A DNA stretch of 12,716 nt from the NCBI GenBank assembly GCA_003242115.1, contig QBMP01000010.1, positions 11,294 through 24,009 of the forward strand, in the 5' to 3' direction. Source of the DNA: Phormidesmis priestleyi (GTDB taxonomy: Bacteria; Cyanobacteriota; Cyanobacteriia; Phormidesmidales; Phormidesmidaceae). Each line of letters starts with the position of its first letter. Position 1 is the first letter of the stretch. This document shows, piece by piece, positions 1-6,810 of this stretch. Below the pieces are notes generated by a model. It was given only the letters and a program-made list of their open reading frames with translations, was not told the origin of the DNA and ran no database searches. The translations under genes and the position numbers were made by a program.

Positions 1-1304
1 CAGCAAAATCTCGCCTTCTGAGCCCCAAATTTCTTCAAAGGCTTGGGGAGAGTGCCGCACAATTTTGTTGTCGGCAGGTACGCCTAAAACGTATTCCTTG
101 GCAGAGGCTTCGTAGATGATGGCAAAGCCGTCGCGCCATTGAATCAGCGCGAGTTTGGGGAGACGGGCGATCGCACTGGCAGGCACCTTTGCTAGCTGCG
201 GCCTGAGCCCGACTAGATCCGCCACTGCCCCGCAGGCCGTCAGTGAAAGCTGACCCAAGCGCTCATATTGATTGGACAGCACCCGCTCCACCACATCGCG
301 CTTAAACGGCATTTCCAAATGCTGGGATACCATTGCAAAGCAAGCCAAAGCTGTATTCACCGGGCCCTGAGCGCGCATGACCGGGTATTTTAGGGCTTTG
401 GCTCTAGCTGAACCTTCTTCGATGATGTGAGATTGCGCATTGAGATCGGGGGCATAGGGAATGTCTGCCGTTGGCGATCGCAGAGCGCCGTTGCCGTTAC
501 TTGAGCCATTAGCAGATCCGTTGACAGTGCCATTAGTGCCATTGACTGAACCGTTAGCGGAGTACCCATCGGCAGGTCTCGTTAATGAGCTGCGATCGCT
601 AGAGCCTCCTTGAGTAGCTAGCTGATGCATATCAATGCCGACGAGCCTAGTCGGTTGCTGGCAGACAATCCGGCCATCGAGCATATCGGACGTTAGCCAG
701 CTTCCGGGGGGATAGCTGTCGAGCGTCGGTGAGCTGACGAACCACAGTCGAGCGGTGTCGGGCTGAGTGAGGGTAATTGGCCCTCTGGAAACGGTGGCAG
801 CTAGCCCGCTATCTGTGAGCTTTCGAGCTGTGGTAACCAAATCGCTGACGTTACGAGCCTGCGTTTTGAAGTATTGACTAATGAGATCGAATACCTCAGC
901 CAAATAGCATTGTCGGGCGATGGCTTGGGCAAATTGAGTTTGCTCAAGCATGAGTTGGCGAATGGTATTGATGGGAATGGCTACAGCAGTGACTTCTGAA
1001 GAGGCAATCGCACTTTCACAGGGCACCCCTCGCACTAAGCCCGCGAGTCCTAACACCGATCCGGGCTGCAATAGCTCCAGCGTCATCGGCGTTCTCTGGT
1101 AGGGATCGTAGCCCAATAATCGGCCTTTGCCAAAATCACGATTAACTGATACGGCATGGACTCTCGCCGCAGCATGGGCTGACCAATCCGGTAGCGGAGC
1201 ATTTGACTGCCGCTAGCCAGTGTTTCTAAGGCGGTGGCCGGTAGCTGATCGAAGGGAAAAATCCCGCCCAGGCTTTGTTCGACTGAGACTTTAGCGTAGG
1301 TCAT
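1..1304 (-). CDS. Peptidase-type ABC exporter (Crp-like + C39-like domains), N-terminal part, frameshifted
   Basis: This is the front half of a cyanobacterial HetC/SunT-type exporter, a family thought to secrete peptides. The gene continues beyond the left edge, so the transmembrane and ATPase domains are not visible. ATG at 1304 opens MTYAKVSVEQ, a family-like start; GTG at 1325 is an in-frame alternative. A cyclic-nucleotide-binding-like domain follows (LRYRIGQPMLRRE, then GRLLGYDP, LQPGSVLGLAGLVRG). The frame breaks near 1124-1129: the 1325 frame stops at 1083, while the homologous sequence continues in another frame that is open to base 1. An Asn/Gly/Ser linker lies at about 484-560. A C39-like domain begins near 360 (ACFAMVSQHLEMPFKRD) but has Thr where the catalytic Cys is expected and no His at the usual place. 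The PPIase gene lies 226 bp upstream on the same strand. The family is fairly sure; whether the gene works is not. Confidence 0.8.
1121..1129 (-). other. Apparent frameshift in the exporter gene
   Basis: Read on the minus strand, the upstream frame gives ...VILAKADYWAT and stops at 1083. Moving to the next frame at GCAAAGGCC restores the expected GRLLGYDPYQRTPMTL and stays open for more than 1,100 bases. Loss of one base in the AAA or GG run explains it most simply. A -1 slip on A-AAG would also give K-G-R, but I see no full slippery heptamer. Confidence 0.75.
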
Positions 1305-1366
1305 ACAAAATCGGGAAATAGGCACATGCCCAAAAAAGATAGCACTAAGACCAAAAAAAAACGTTA

Positions 1367-1464
1367 AGACAGGCTTATCATGATGGATTCATCACGACGG
1401 ACTTATCAAAATAAATTTATCAATAAGGATTCATTAAGACAGATTTATCAGACTATGTATCTAG
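1367..1464. repeat. 14-nt degenerate tandem array, about 7 units
   Basis: Seven consecutive 14-nt units start at 1367, 1381, 1395, 1409, 1423, 1437 and 1451. Most end in TTATCA or TTCATCA, for example AGACAGGCTTATCA, CGACGGACTTATCA and AGATTTATCA. On the minus strand, the coding strand of both flanking genes, the consensus is roughly TGATAAATCYGTCT. The array lies between the PPIase stop and the exporter start, so it would be in the exporter 5' leader or the intercistronic mRNA. The unit is not a multiple of three, and the plus-strand frame across it looks like nothing known. Confidence 0.85.
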
Positions 1465-1530
1465 TGAAAACACTCAATATATTCTTCTCTATACATCGAA
1501 AACATCGACTCAACCGGACACTCAATCGGA

Positions 1531-2262
1531 CTAGGTGGGCTGTAGTTCAACTTCTTCGACCGTCGTTTCCTGTATCTGCTGCTGTAGCCATTCCTGAAAC
1601 TGTTCGCTTAAAAGGCGATCGCGCATGGTGTCATCAAACTGCGCCGGTAAAAACTGCTCTAGCTTAGCGATCACTAGCCATTCGCCAATTTGAGTGGGAG
1701 CCCAAAGCTGATTGGGCTTACTCACCATCAGCATTCTCGCCAAAACCGGATGCGGTACGCTAAGCTCTACCGGGCCAATCAGACCACCCGTTTTGGCCTC
1801 CTGACCTTCTGAATACTGGCTAGCTAACTCGGCAAAAGACGCGCCATCATCGCTGAGTCGAAAATATATTTCTTGGGCCAAACTCGCGTCTTTAGTGCGA
1901 ATGAGTGAGTAGCGCACCCGATCTAGCTGCGCTTTTCGCTGCAAAAAGTAAGATTCAATTTCAGTGCCCCACGTTTCTGCTTGAAATTTTGACAATTTAT
2001 AGTCGCGAATCGCGGCTAACATCATGTGTTCGCGCGTTTGCTGCTGCTGCTGACACCAAGCTTGCTGCTGCTCTTGAGAAAACAGCCCGCGCTTACTGCA
2101 AAAAGCCTGTAGGGCGCTCTGTGGATCGCACTCAATGTGAGCTATTGCCCGATCAATTACCACCTCTTGCACCAGTCTCGGCATGAGCTGATACTGCTTA
2201 AGCTGCGCGATCAGCGTGGGTGCATCTAGCACCGTCTGACCAATTTTAAGAACGCCTACCAT
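1531..2262 (-). CDS. PpiC/parvulin-type peptidyl-prolyl cis-trans isomerase
   Basis: The 243-residue protein has an N-terminal SurA-like helical part (about 1-110) and a parvulin domain at about 115-205. The domain is recognised by VRYSLIRTKDASLAQEIYFR, then FAELASQYSEGQEAKTGGLIGPVEL and IGEWLVIAKLEQF. A helical C-terminal tail rich in Gln and Glu follows. There is no signal peptide, so it is probably cytosolic. Gln is abundant at 64-75 (QEQQQAWCQQQQQ). Isomerases of this type sit beside C39/Crp ABC exporters in many cyanobacteria, and a substrate-folding role in peptide export is inferred from that. ATG at 2262 is preceded by AAGGAT, which is closer than ideal for a ribosome site. The gene is probably co-transcribed with the exporter at 1304. 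Confidence 0.88.
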   Translation of the reverse strand: MVGVLKIGQTVLDAPTLIAQLKQYQLMPRLVQEVVIDRAIAHIECDPQSALQAFCSKRGLFSQEQQQAWCQQQQQTREHMMLAAIRDYKLSKFQAETWGTEIESYFLQRKAQLDRVRYSLIRTKDASLAQEIYFRLSDDGASFAELASQYSEGQEAKTGGLIGPVELSVPHPVLARMLMVSKPNQLWAPTQIGEWLVIAKLEQFLPAQFDDTMRDRLLSEQFQEWLQQQIQETTVEEVELQPT

Positions 2263-2863
2263 ATCCTTAGCTATCTAAAATACGTCGTTTTCTGAAATCT
2301 CTGACGCTGCCATTGACCTTTCTCGCTTGACAGTCTTAACTTTCTTGACAGCGCCATCAAGCGCTCAGCCGCACTCAGCTCAGCTCAGCTCAATCAAACC
2401 CATCAAACCAATCTGATTAATGGCATAATCTCACACTGACTCTACCTCAGCCTATTGGCACATGCATTTGTACAGAAGCTTTACTAGAGCCGTTAAAGGT
2501 ACCGAGATTGCGTAAAGCTTACGCTCAAAATGGATGAAGAATAGATTAAGTGACGCTTTCTGTTGAGTCAATATAGCCGCAGCACAAAAGCATTGGCGTC
2601 AGGCCAACAGCATGAGCCCTCAAGATGAGTAGATAATGGTCAAAGTTCTTGATCCACTCCCAATAGTTGTCTTTATCATGAACTCAGTAACGTCCTATTT
2701 CTAGCTTGACCTGACAAAATCAGCAAAATTTAGCATAGCTGGTCATCTCTGCTGATCGCTGGGGAATCATTTTTATGAAGCAGATTTTTGTAGATATGTT
2801 GGGGTTTTATCTCTCTATCTAGCCTTATATTTAGCCTCAGTATTTAGACCCTAAACTAACCTT
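2263..2863. other. 600-bp gene-free region between divergent genes
   Basis: It separates the minus-strand PPIase from the plus-strand TPR gene and should hold both promoters. I see no tRNA, no convincing ORF and no known RNA. Small structures present are CTCAG tandem units (2374-2392), a 9-nt duplication ATCAAACC(C/A) (2393-2410), TTGACA at 2327 and 2345, a hairpin with arms GCGTAA/TTACGC (2510-2524), and a hairpin TTGGC/GCCAA (2593-2607). A 15-codon frame at 2774 (MKQIFVDMLGFYLSI) has nothing to support it. Confidence 0.6.
2706..2734 (+). promoter_or_regulatory. Possible promoter for the TPR gene
   Basis: TTGACC at 2706-2711 is a good -35 match. The -10 is poor: TTTAGC lies at a 17-nt spacing and TAGCAT at 19 nt. 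It would give a leader of about 120 nt before the GTG at 2864. This is a weak prediction from position and one hexamer. Confidence 0.2.
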
Positions 2864-3898
2864 GTGATTAAGCAAATTCTACGATGGCTGCGATCGCATA
2901 AGCTGGCTCAAAAGCGCTATCAGCAAACCCGCCACAGCTTAAAAAATCGGTCGTTTAATCGACCAGTCAATCAGCCGATTTCTAGGGGATCAGCTCATGC
3001 TTTTGCGGCTAAAGTTCCAGATCTGCCCGCTGCCATGATCCCAGATGATTCTTCAAAGATTATTTACGCAGTATCGAGAGTAGAAGCCATAGCAGCGCTC
3101 AATCAGTCTTTGCATCAAGCTTTGCCGCCATCATTCACGCCAGTCTCTGTAGATCCAGCAGATCCAGCTTTTACAGGGTCGAGCGTAGCCCAGCCCAGAT
3201 CACTTAGGCCATTGAAACCGGCACTTAGACCCATCAATGCAGCAGCCCCAATCGCCCCAATCGCTATAGAGCCAGACAGCGGTGAACCTCATTTAGACAT
3301 TACAGCTTCAGTTATAGATGCGGCCTACTTGTGCGAGTGCCAAGGCCGCTACGCTGAGGCCGAGCATCTGTATCAGCGGGCTTTGACGGCCATTCGGCGA
3401 CAGTTAGCGCTGAGCCAAGCAATTCCCAATTCTACGGATAGAGAGTTTTCGGTTTTAGCGCTGGAGATTACCTTAGAAAGCCGCTACGCTGCGCTCATCA
3501 GTGGGTTAGAAGATTTAGCAGGGCTTTACTACCGGCTGAAGCGCTATCCAAATGTTTTACCGCTGCTGGAAGAATCTTTGGCCATTCGCCAGCAGCAGCA
3601 GCTTACTCACTCTGCCGACTTGGGTGAGAAACTCTATCAGCTTGCGGACGCCTATCGCCATCAGGCAATGCATGGCAAAGCTGAATTAATGTTTCAGCGA
3701 TCGCTCGACCTTTTACGTGAGCAGCTTGGCTTACAGCATCCGCGCACCCAGGCGGTTTACGGCGAATTTATGCAGATGCTCGCCACTGTTATTGAGTGCG
3801 GTCAGTTCGATGAACTCGGCTCAGAGCTGCCGCCGCTTGATTTGGATCATTTGAGCGATCGCTATAGCTGGGCAAAGCCAGCTTGGCAGCAGCTATAG
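2864..3898 (+). CDS. Tetratricopeptide-repeat protein
   Basis: The 344-residue protein starts at GTG (2864) with a basic helix (IKQILRWLRSHKLAQKRYQ). A Pro/Ala-rich, low-complexity stretch (about 40-140) contains small 9-nt duplications. The C-terminal half has TPR helices: ASVIDAAYLCECQGRYAEAEHLYQRAL (about 148-175), AALISGLEDLAGLYYRLKRYPNVLPLLEESLAI (about 210-242) and LYQLADAYRHQAMHGKAELMFQRSLDLL. The spacing resembles kinesin-light-chain-type 42-residue repeats. TPRs are protein-binding scaffolds; the partner is unknown. I see no signal peptide, and the first helix could lie on a membrane surface. It converges on the ferredoxin gene and its stop lies in a tandem array. The GTG start is the only plausible one before the basic helix; M58 is a distant alternative. 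Confidence 0.8.
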   Translation: MIKQILRWLRSHKLAQKRYQQTRHSLKNRSFNRPVNQPISRGSAHAFAAKVPDLPAAMIPDDSSKIIYAVSRVEAIAALNQSLHQALPPSFTPVSVDPADPAFTGSSVAQPRSLRPLKPALRPINAAAPIAPIAIEPDSGEPHLDITASVIDAAYLCECQGRYAEAEHLYQRALTAIRRQLALSQAIPNSTDREFSVLALEITLESRYAALISGLEDLAGLYYRLKRYPNVLPLLEESLAIRQQQQLTHSADLGEKLYQLADAYRHQAMHGKAELMFQRSLDLLREQLGLQHPRTQAVYGEFMQMLATVIECGQFDELGSELPPLDLDHLSDRYSWAKPAWQQL

Positions 3899-3954
3899 CT
3901 TTATGGAATACGGCTTTACGAAATATGGCTTTGCGAAATTAGCCTCACGAAATA
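3896..3954. repeat. 15-nt tandem array spanning two convergent stop codons
   Basis: Units are TAGCTTTATGGAATA (3896-3910), CGGCTTTACGAAATA (3911-3925), TGGCTTTGCGAAATT (3926-3940) and a 14-nt AGCCTCACGAAATA (3941-3954). The first unit contains the TAG stop of the TPR gene. The last contains the TGA stop of the minus-strand ferredoxin gene (3945-3947) and its final codons. Confidence 0.8.
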
Positions 3955-4625
3955 TGTCGCGCCAGCAAGCCCCCAATATCAGCGGGCTGCACATGGTAGT
4001 ACTTGACGTTAGCAGGCATGATCCGAATATTGGGGCCATGTTTACAGCCGCCCAAACATCCGGCTGCTTTTAGCTTGAAGGGTCGAGCCGCCTCTGGTGT
4101 AGCTGATCCGTCTGAGCGCTGCTCAGTTGCTGTTTGCTCGTGGGCTTTTTGCTCGAACGCTTGCCAAAGCTCATCGCCACCGCGTTTGCAGCAGTTTTTC
4201 TTTTGACAGAGTTGGACGGTGAGCTGATCTGAGCGCGGGGCAGATTTCTTTGAGCTGTCAGCGTCTGCATCAGCTTCTGGATCAACCGCCAGATCAACCG
4301 CCAGATCAGCCGTCAAATCAGCGATACGAGATTTGGGCGAAAGCGGCACAATGGCCACAGCCTTCAGCTTTTCAGTCTGAGATAGCTGAGAAGATAGCTT
4401 TGATTGCTTGCCTTTTATTTTTTTGGTATCAGCTACTGCCCAGATGCGGATGGGCTCATTTAAAACCAGCTCTTGCTGAGCAATTTCGCCCAGTGATTTC
4501 GATAGCCGAATGGTTTGCTCTCCCTGATCGGTTTCTAGGCGAACGGCTTTGAGCGCGCCTTTGCTGCCACCTTTGCGATTAGTCGCCTCAATCCCGGCGA
4601 TATAACGACCCTGTAAAATTTTCAT
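3945..4625 (-). CDS. Thioredoxin-fold [2Fe-2S] ferredoxin-domain protein
   Basis: The 226-residue protein begins with a conserved small domain (MKILQGRYIAGIEATNRKGG...EQTIRLSKSLGEIA) seen in cyanobacterial (2Fe-2S) ferredoxin-domain proteins. An acidic repetitive linker follows (AVDLAVDPEADADAD, about 108-123). The C-terminal ferredoxin domain has LCQKKNCCKRGG (Cys 140, 145, 146) and AGCLGGCKHGPNIRIMP (Cys 190, 194), the cluster-ligand pattern of NuoE-like thioredoxin ferredoxins. The spacer between the Cys pairs is long and hydrophilic. ATG at 4625 is preferred; TTG at 4634 would add three residues. The gene lies 52 bp downstream of the ABC exporter, probably in the same transcript. The redox partner is unknown. 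Confidence 0.85.
   Translation of the reverse strand: MKILQGRYIAGIEATNRKGGSKGALKAVRLETDQGEQTIRLSKSLGEIAQQELVLNEPIRIWAVADTKKIKGKQSKLSSQLSQTEKLKAVAIVPLSPKSRIADLTADLAVDLAVDPEADADADSSKKSAPRSDQLTVQLCQKKNCCKRGGDELWQAFEQKAHEQTATEQRSDGSATPEAARPFKLKAAGCLGGCKHGPNIRIMPANVKYYHVQPADIGGLLARHIS
4281..4316. repeat. 12-nt in-frame tandem array in the ferredoxin linker
   Basis: Three units (ATCAACCGCCAG twice, then ATCAGCCGTCAA) encode the L-A/T-V/A-D repeats of the linker between the two domains on the minus strand. The 12-nt period keeps the frame. Confidence 0.8.
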
Positions 4626-4677
4626 CCTGTTCAAAGTGAAGCTGAGTGAGTCTAGTCTAGCTTACTCATTCGGGCTA

Positions 4678-6636
4678 TTATCTGAGCGCACCGGCATTAA
4701 TCGGCTCCCCTGTTTGCACTCGCCAAAGTCCGGCATAGAGTCCGTTGCGTGCTAGCAACTGCTCATGCGTACCGCTTTCAACGAGTTCGCCTTGCTCCAT
4801 CACATAGATGCAGTGAGCGTTGCGGACGGTGGAAAGGCGATGGGCAATCGCCACGACAGTCCGATCTTGAGTAATGCGCTCTAAAGACTTTTGAATGGCG
4901 GCTTCGGTTTCATTGTCTACTGCTGAAGTGGCTTCATCGAGAATGAGAATGGGTGGATTTTTGAGCAGGGCGCGAGCTATTGCCAATCTTTGCCGCTGCC
5001 CGCCCGACAGTTTTTGGCCGCGCTCACCGACGATGGTGTTATACCCTTGGGGCAACCTGTCAATAAATTCATCTGCTTCAGCAATTTTTGCCGCTGTTGC
5101 AATTTCTGCCATCGTTGCTGTAAAGCTGCCGTAGGCAATATTTTCAGCGATTGAGCCATGAAACAAGAAGACATCTTGACTCACCAACCCAATTGAGCGG
5201 CGTAAGTCTTCTAGCGCTAGTGACCGAAGATCTATCCCGTCGAGCGTAATCCGGCCTGAGTTGATCTCATAAAAGCGCAGCAGCAGCTTGACCAGCGTAC
5301 TTTTCCCAGAGCCGGTCGCGCCGACAATGGCGGTTGTTTTTCCGGCTGGAATTTTAAGAGAGAGATTTTTTAAGATCGGCTGGTGGCGATCTTGATCGCT
5401 GTGTTGATTGGCTTGTTGACCGTTCTGTTGATTGGCTTGTTGACCGTTCTGTTGATTGGCCTGTTGACCGTTCTGTCGATTGGCTTGTTGACCGTTCTGT
5501 CGATTGGCTTGTTGACCGTTCTGTTGATTGGCCTGTTGATAGCTGAAGGTGACGTTTTCAAACACAATTTCGCCACTCACATCAGCGGTCGGTAGCGCCG
5601 TATTGCCGGGGCGAATTGCAACTGGTGTATCGAGCAAATTGAGGACGCGCTGAGTTGAAGCCATCGCCCGCTGATATTGATCGAGGGTTTCACCGAGGCG
5701 GGTGAGCGGCCAAAGCAACCGCTGAGTTAAAAACACCAGCACAGTGTAGGTACCGGCTTCTAGCTGACCGGCAGCGGTGGCCATGCCGCCATAAAAGAGA
5801 ATGCCGGTAAAGCCAATGAGAATGATGATGCGAATCAGCGGAATGAAGGCAGCGCTAAGGGCGATCGCCCGTTTGTTGCTGATTCGATAAGCCTGACTCT
5901 CTTGCCCAAGCTGAGCGAGTTCGTAGTCTTCAGCGGTAAAGCTTTTAATCGTGGCGATGCCGGTGAGGTTGTTGGCAAGGCGGGCGTTGATCAAGCTAGC
6001 GCGTTCTCGAACGTTGGCATAGCGCGGGGCGAGATATTTTTGAAAGGCAATCGCGCCGAACACAATGAAAGGCATCGGCGCGACCGCCATCCAGGCCAGC
6101 CGAGGAGCCAGCACAAAAAAGGTGGTGCCAATAATCACGATGGTGGTCAGCATTTGTAAAATACTGTTTGCCCCCCTATCTAAAAAGCGCTCTAGCTGAT
6201 TGATATCGTCGTTTAAAGTAGCCATCAGATCACCTGTGCTACGCGCTTCAAAATAAGCTAGCTCTAGGCTTTGCACATGGCGGTAGGCATCGAGCCGTAA
6301 ATCGTGCTCGATAGACTGCGCTAAGTTTCGCCACAGCCACTCATAGGCGTACTGAAAGGCCGATTCGAGCAGCCAAACCACAAAGGTGAGCGCAGAGAGC
6401 ACCATGAACTGCGATCGCAGCTCTGTTACGCCCCATTTAGCCAAAATGGAATTTTGCTGATCGACTACAATGTCAATCGCGATGCCGATGAGCGCGGGCG
6501 GGGCTAGATCAAAAACGGTGTTGAGTACTGAGCATGAGCTAGCTAGCCATGCTTGAGAGCGATAGCGATGACTGTAGGCCAATAAACGCTGAAACGGGCT
6601 CTGAAAACTAGATCGAGGTGAAGGGGCCGTTGTCAT
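4678..6636 (-). CDS. ABC exporter half-transporter (fused permease-ATPase, MsbA-like)
   Basis: A 652-residue type IV half-transporter, expected to work as a dimer in the inner membrane. Transmembrane domain: about residues 20-335 (helices near [78 protein letters not shown]). The ATPase domain is complete: A-loop Tyr366 (FENVTFSY), Walker [10 protein letters not shown] (439-447), Q-loop Gln487, signature LSGGQ (543-547), Walker B ILILDE (563-568) and switch His599. The substrate cannot be read from the sequence; lipid or drug export is typical. A Gln/Asn-rich repeat of about 43 residues separates the A-loop from [14 protein letters not shown], where relatives have a few residues. ATG at 6636 ([10 protein letters not shown]) is preferred to TTG at 6672. 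Confidence 0.92.
   Translation of the reverse strand: MTTAPSPRSSFQSPFQRLLAYSHRYRSQAWLASSCSVLNTVFDLAPPALIGIAIDIVVDQQNSILAKWGVTELRSQFMVLSALTFVVWLLESAFQYAYEWLWRNLAQSIEHDLRLDAYRHVQSLELAYFEARSTGDLMATLNDDINQLERFLDRGANSILQMLTTIVIIGTTFFVLAPRLAWMAVAPMPFIVFGAIAFQKYLAPRYANVRERASLINARLANNLTGIATIKSFTAEDYELAQLGQESQAYRISNKRAIALSAAFIPLIRIIILIGFTGILFYGGMATAAGQLEAGTYTVLVFLTQRLLWPLTRLGETLDQYQRAMASTQRVLNLLDTPVAIRPGNTALPTADVSGEIVFENVTFSYQQANQQNGQQANRQNGQQANRQNGQQANQQNGQQANQQNGQQANQHSDQDRHQPILKNLSLKIPAGKTTAIVGATGSGKSTLVKLLLRFYEINSGRITLDGIDLRSLALEDLRRSIGLVSQDVFLFHGSIAENIAYGSFTATMAEIATAAKIAEADEFIDRLPQGYNTIVGERGQKLSGGQRQRLAIARALLKNPPILILDEATSAVDNETEAAIQKSLERITQDRTVVAIAHRLSTVRNAHCIYVMEQGELVESGTHEQLLARNGLYAGLWRVQTGEPINAGALR
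5406..5540. repeat. 24-nt in-frame tandem array encoding QQAN(Q/R)QNG
   Basis: Five full units at 5406, 5430, 5454, 5478 and 5502, plus a 15-nt partial unit from 5526, differ only by single C/T changes. On the minus strand each unit encodes eight residues, Q-Q-A-N-Q/R-Q-N-G. Near-identity between units suggests recent expansion. Because 24 is a multiple of three and the unit lacks stops in several frames, spurious open frames appear on both strands. Confidence 0.95.
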
Positions 6637-6810
6637 GCCGATATAGATGCCTCGTGCTAAAAGATTCTTCAATAGAAACTATAGCAAAGCCGTTATGAGA
6701 CGTGATTGAGCCATAATTTCTCAAGCGGTGCTCAAGTCGCCATCAGTCCGTTCATCAGTCCGCCAGAAATCTATACAAGGCATAGCTCAAATCGCCTTAA
6801 TTTATGGTGA
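6637..6810. other. Intergenic region with a 12-nt duplication
   Basis: This 174-bp gap lies between two minus-strand genes. CATCAGTCCGTT (6741-6752) is followed at once by CATCAGTCCGCC (6753-6764). A nearby CTCAAG(C/T)GG-like repeat lies at about 6720-6738. I see no clear terminator or promoter, so read-through from the gene at 8556 into the ABC exporter is possible. Confidence 0.5.

Noticed and set aside
1367..1464. CRISPR array
   Set aside because: The 14-nt units are contiguous with no spacers, and no cas gene is present.
1380..1667. Plus-strand frame starting in the 14-nt array and running into the PPIase gene
   Set aside because: It overlaps the well-supported PPIase antisense, shows no domain, and its first part is repeat sequence.
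2510..2524. Intrinsic terminator at the GCGTAA/TTACGC hairpin
   Set aside because: The stem is only 6 bp, has no following T-run, and lies in the middle of a divergent intergenic region.
2774..2821. 15-codon ORF MKQIFVDMLGFYLSI
   Set aside because: No ribosome site, too short to judge, and only 43 bp before the TPR gene.
4626..4634. TTG start of the ferredoxin gene
   Set aside because: An ATG nine bases downstream gives the expected protein start; the same reasoning favours 6636 over TTG 6672 in the ABC exporter.
5370..5595. Open frames on both strands across the 24-nt array (Ile/Leu-rich on plus, Asn/Arg/Thr-rich on minus)
   Set aside because: They exist only because a 24-nt unit without stops keeps several frames open; the ABC exporter frame explains the locus.
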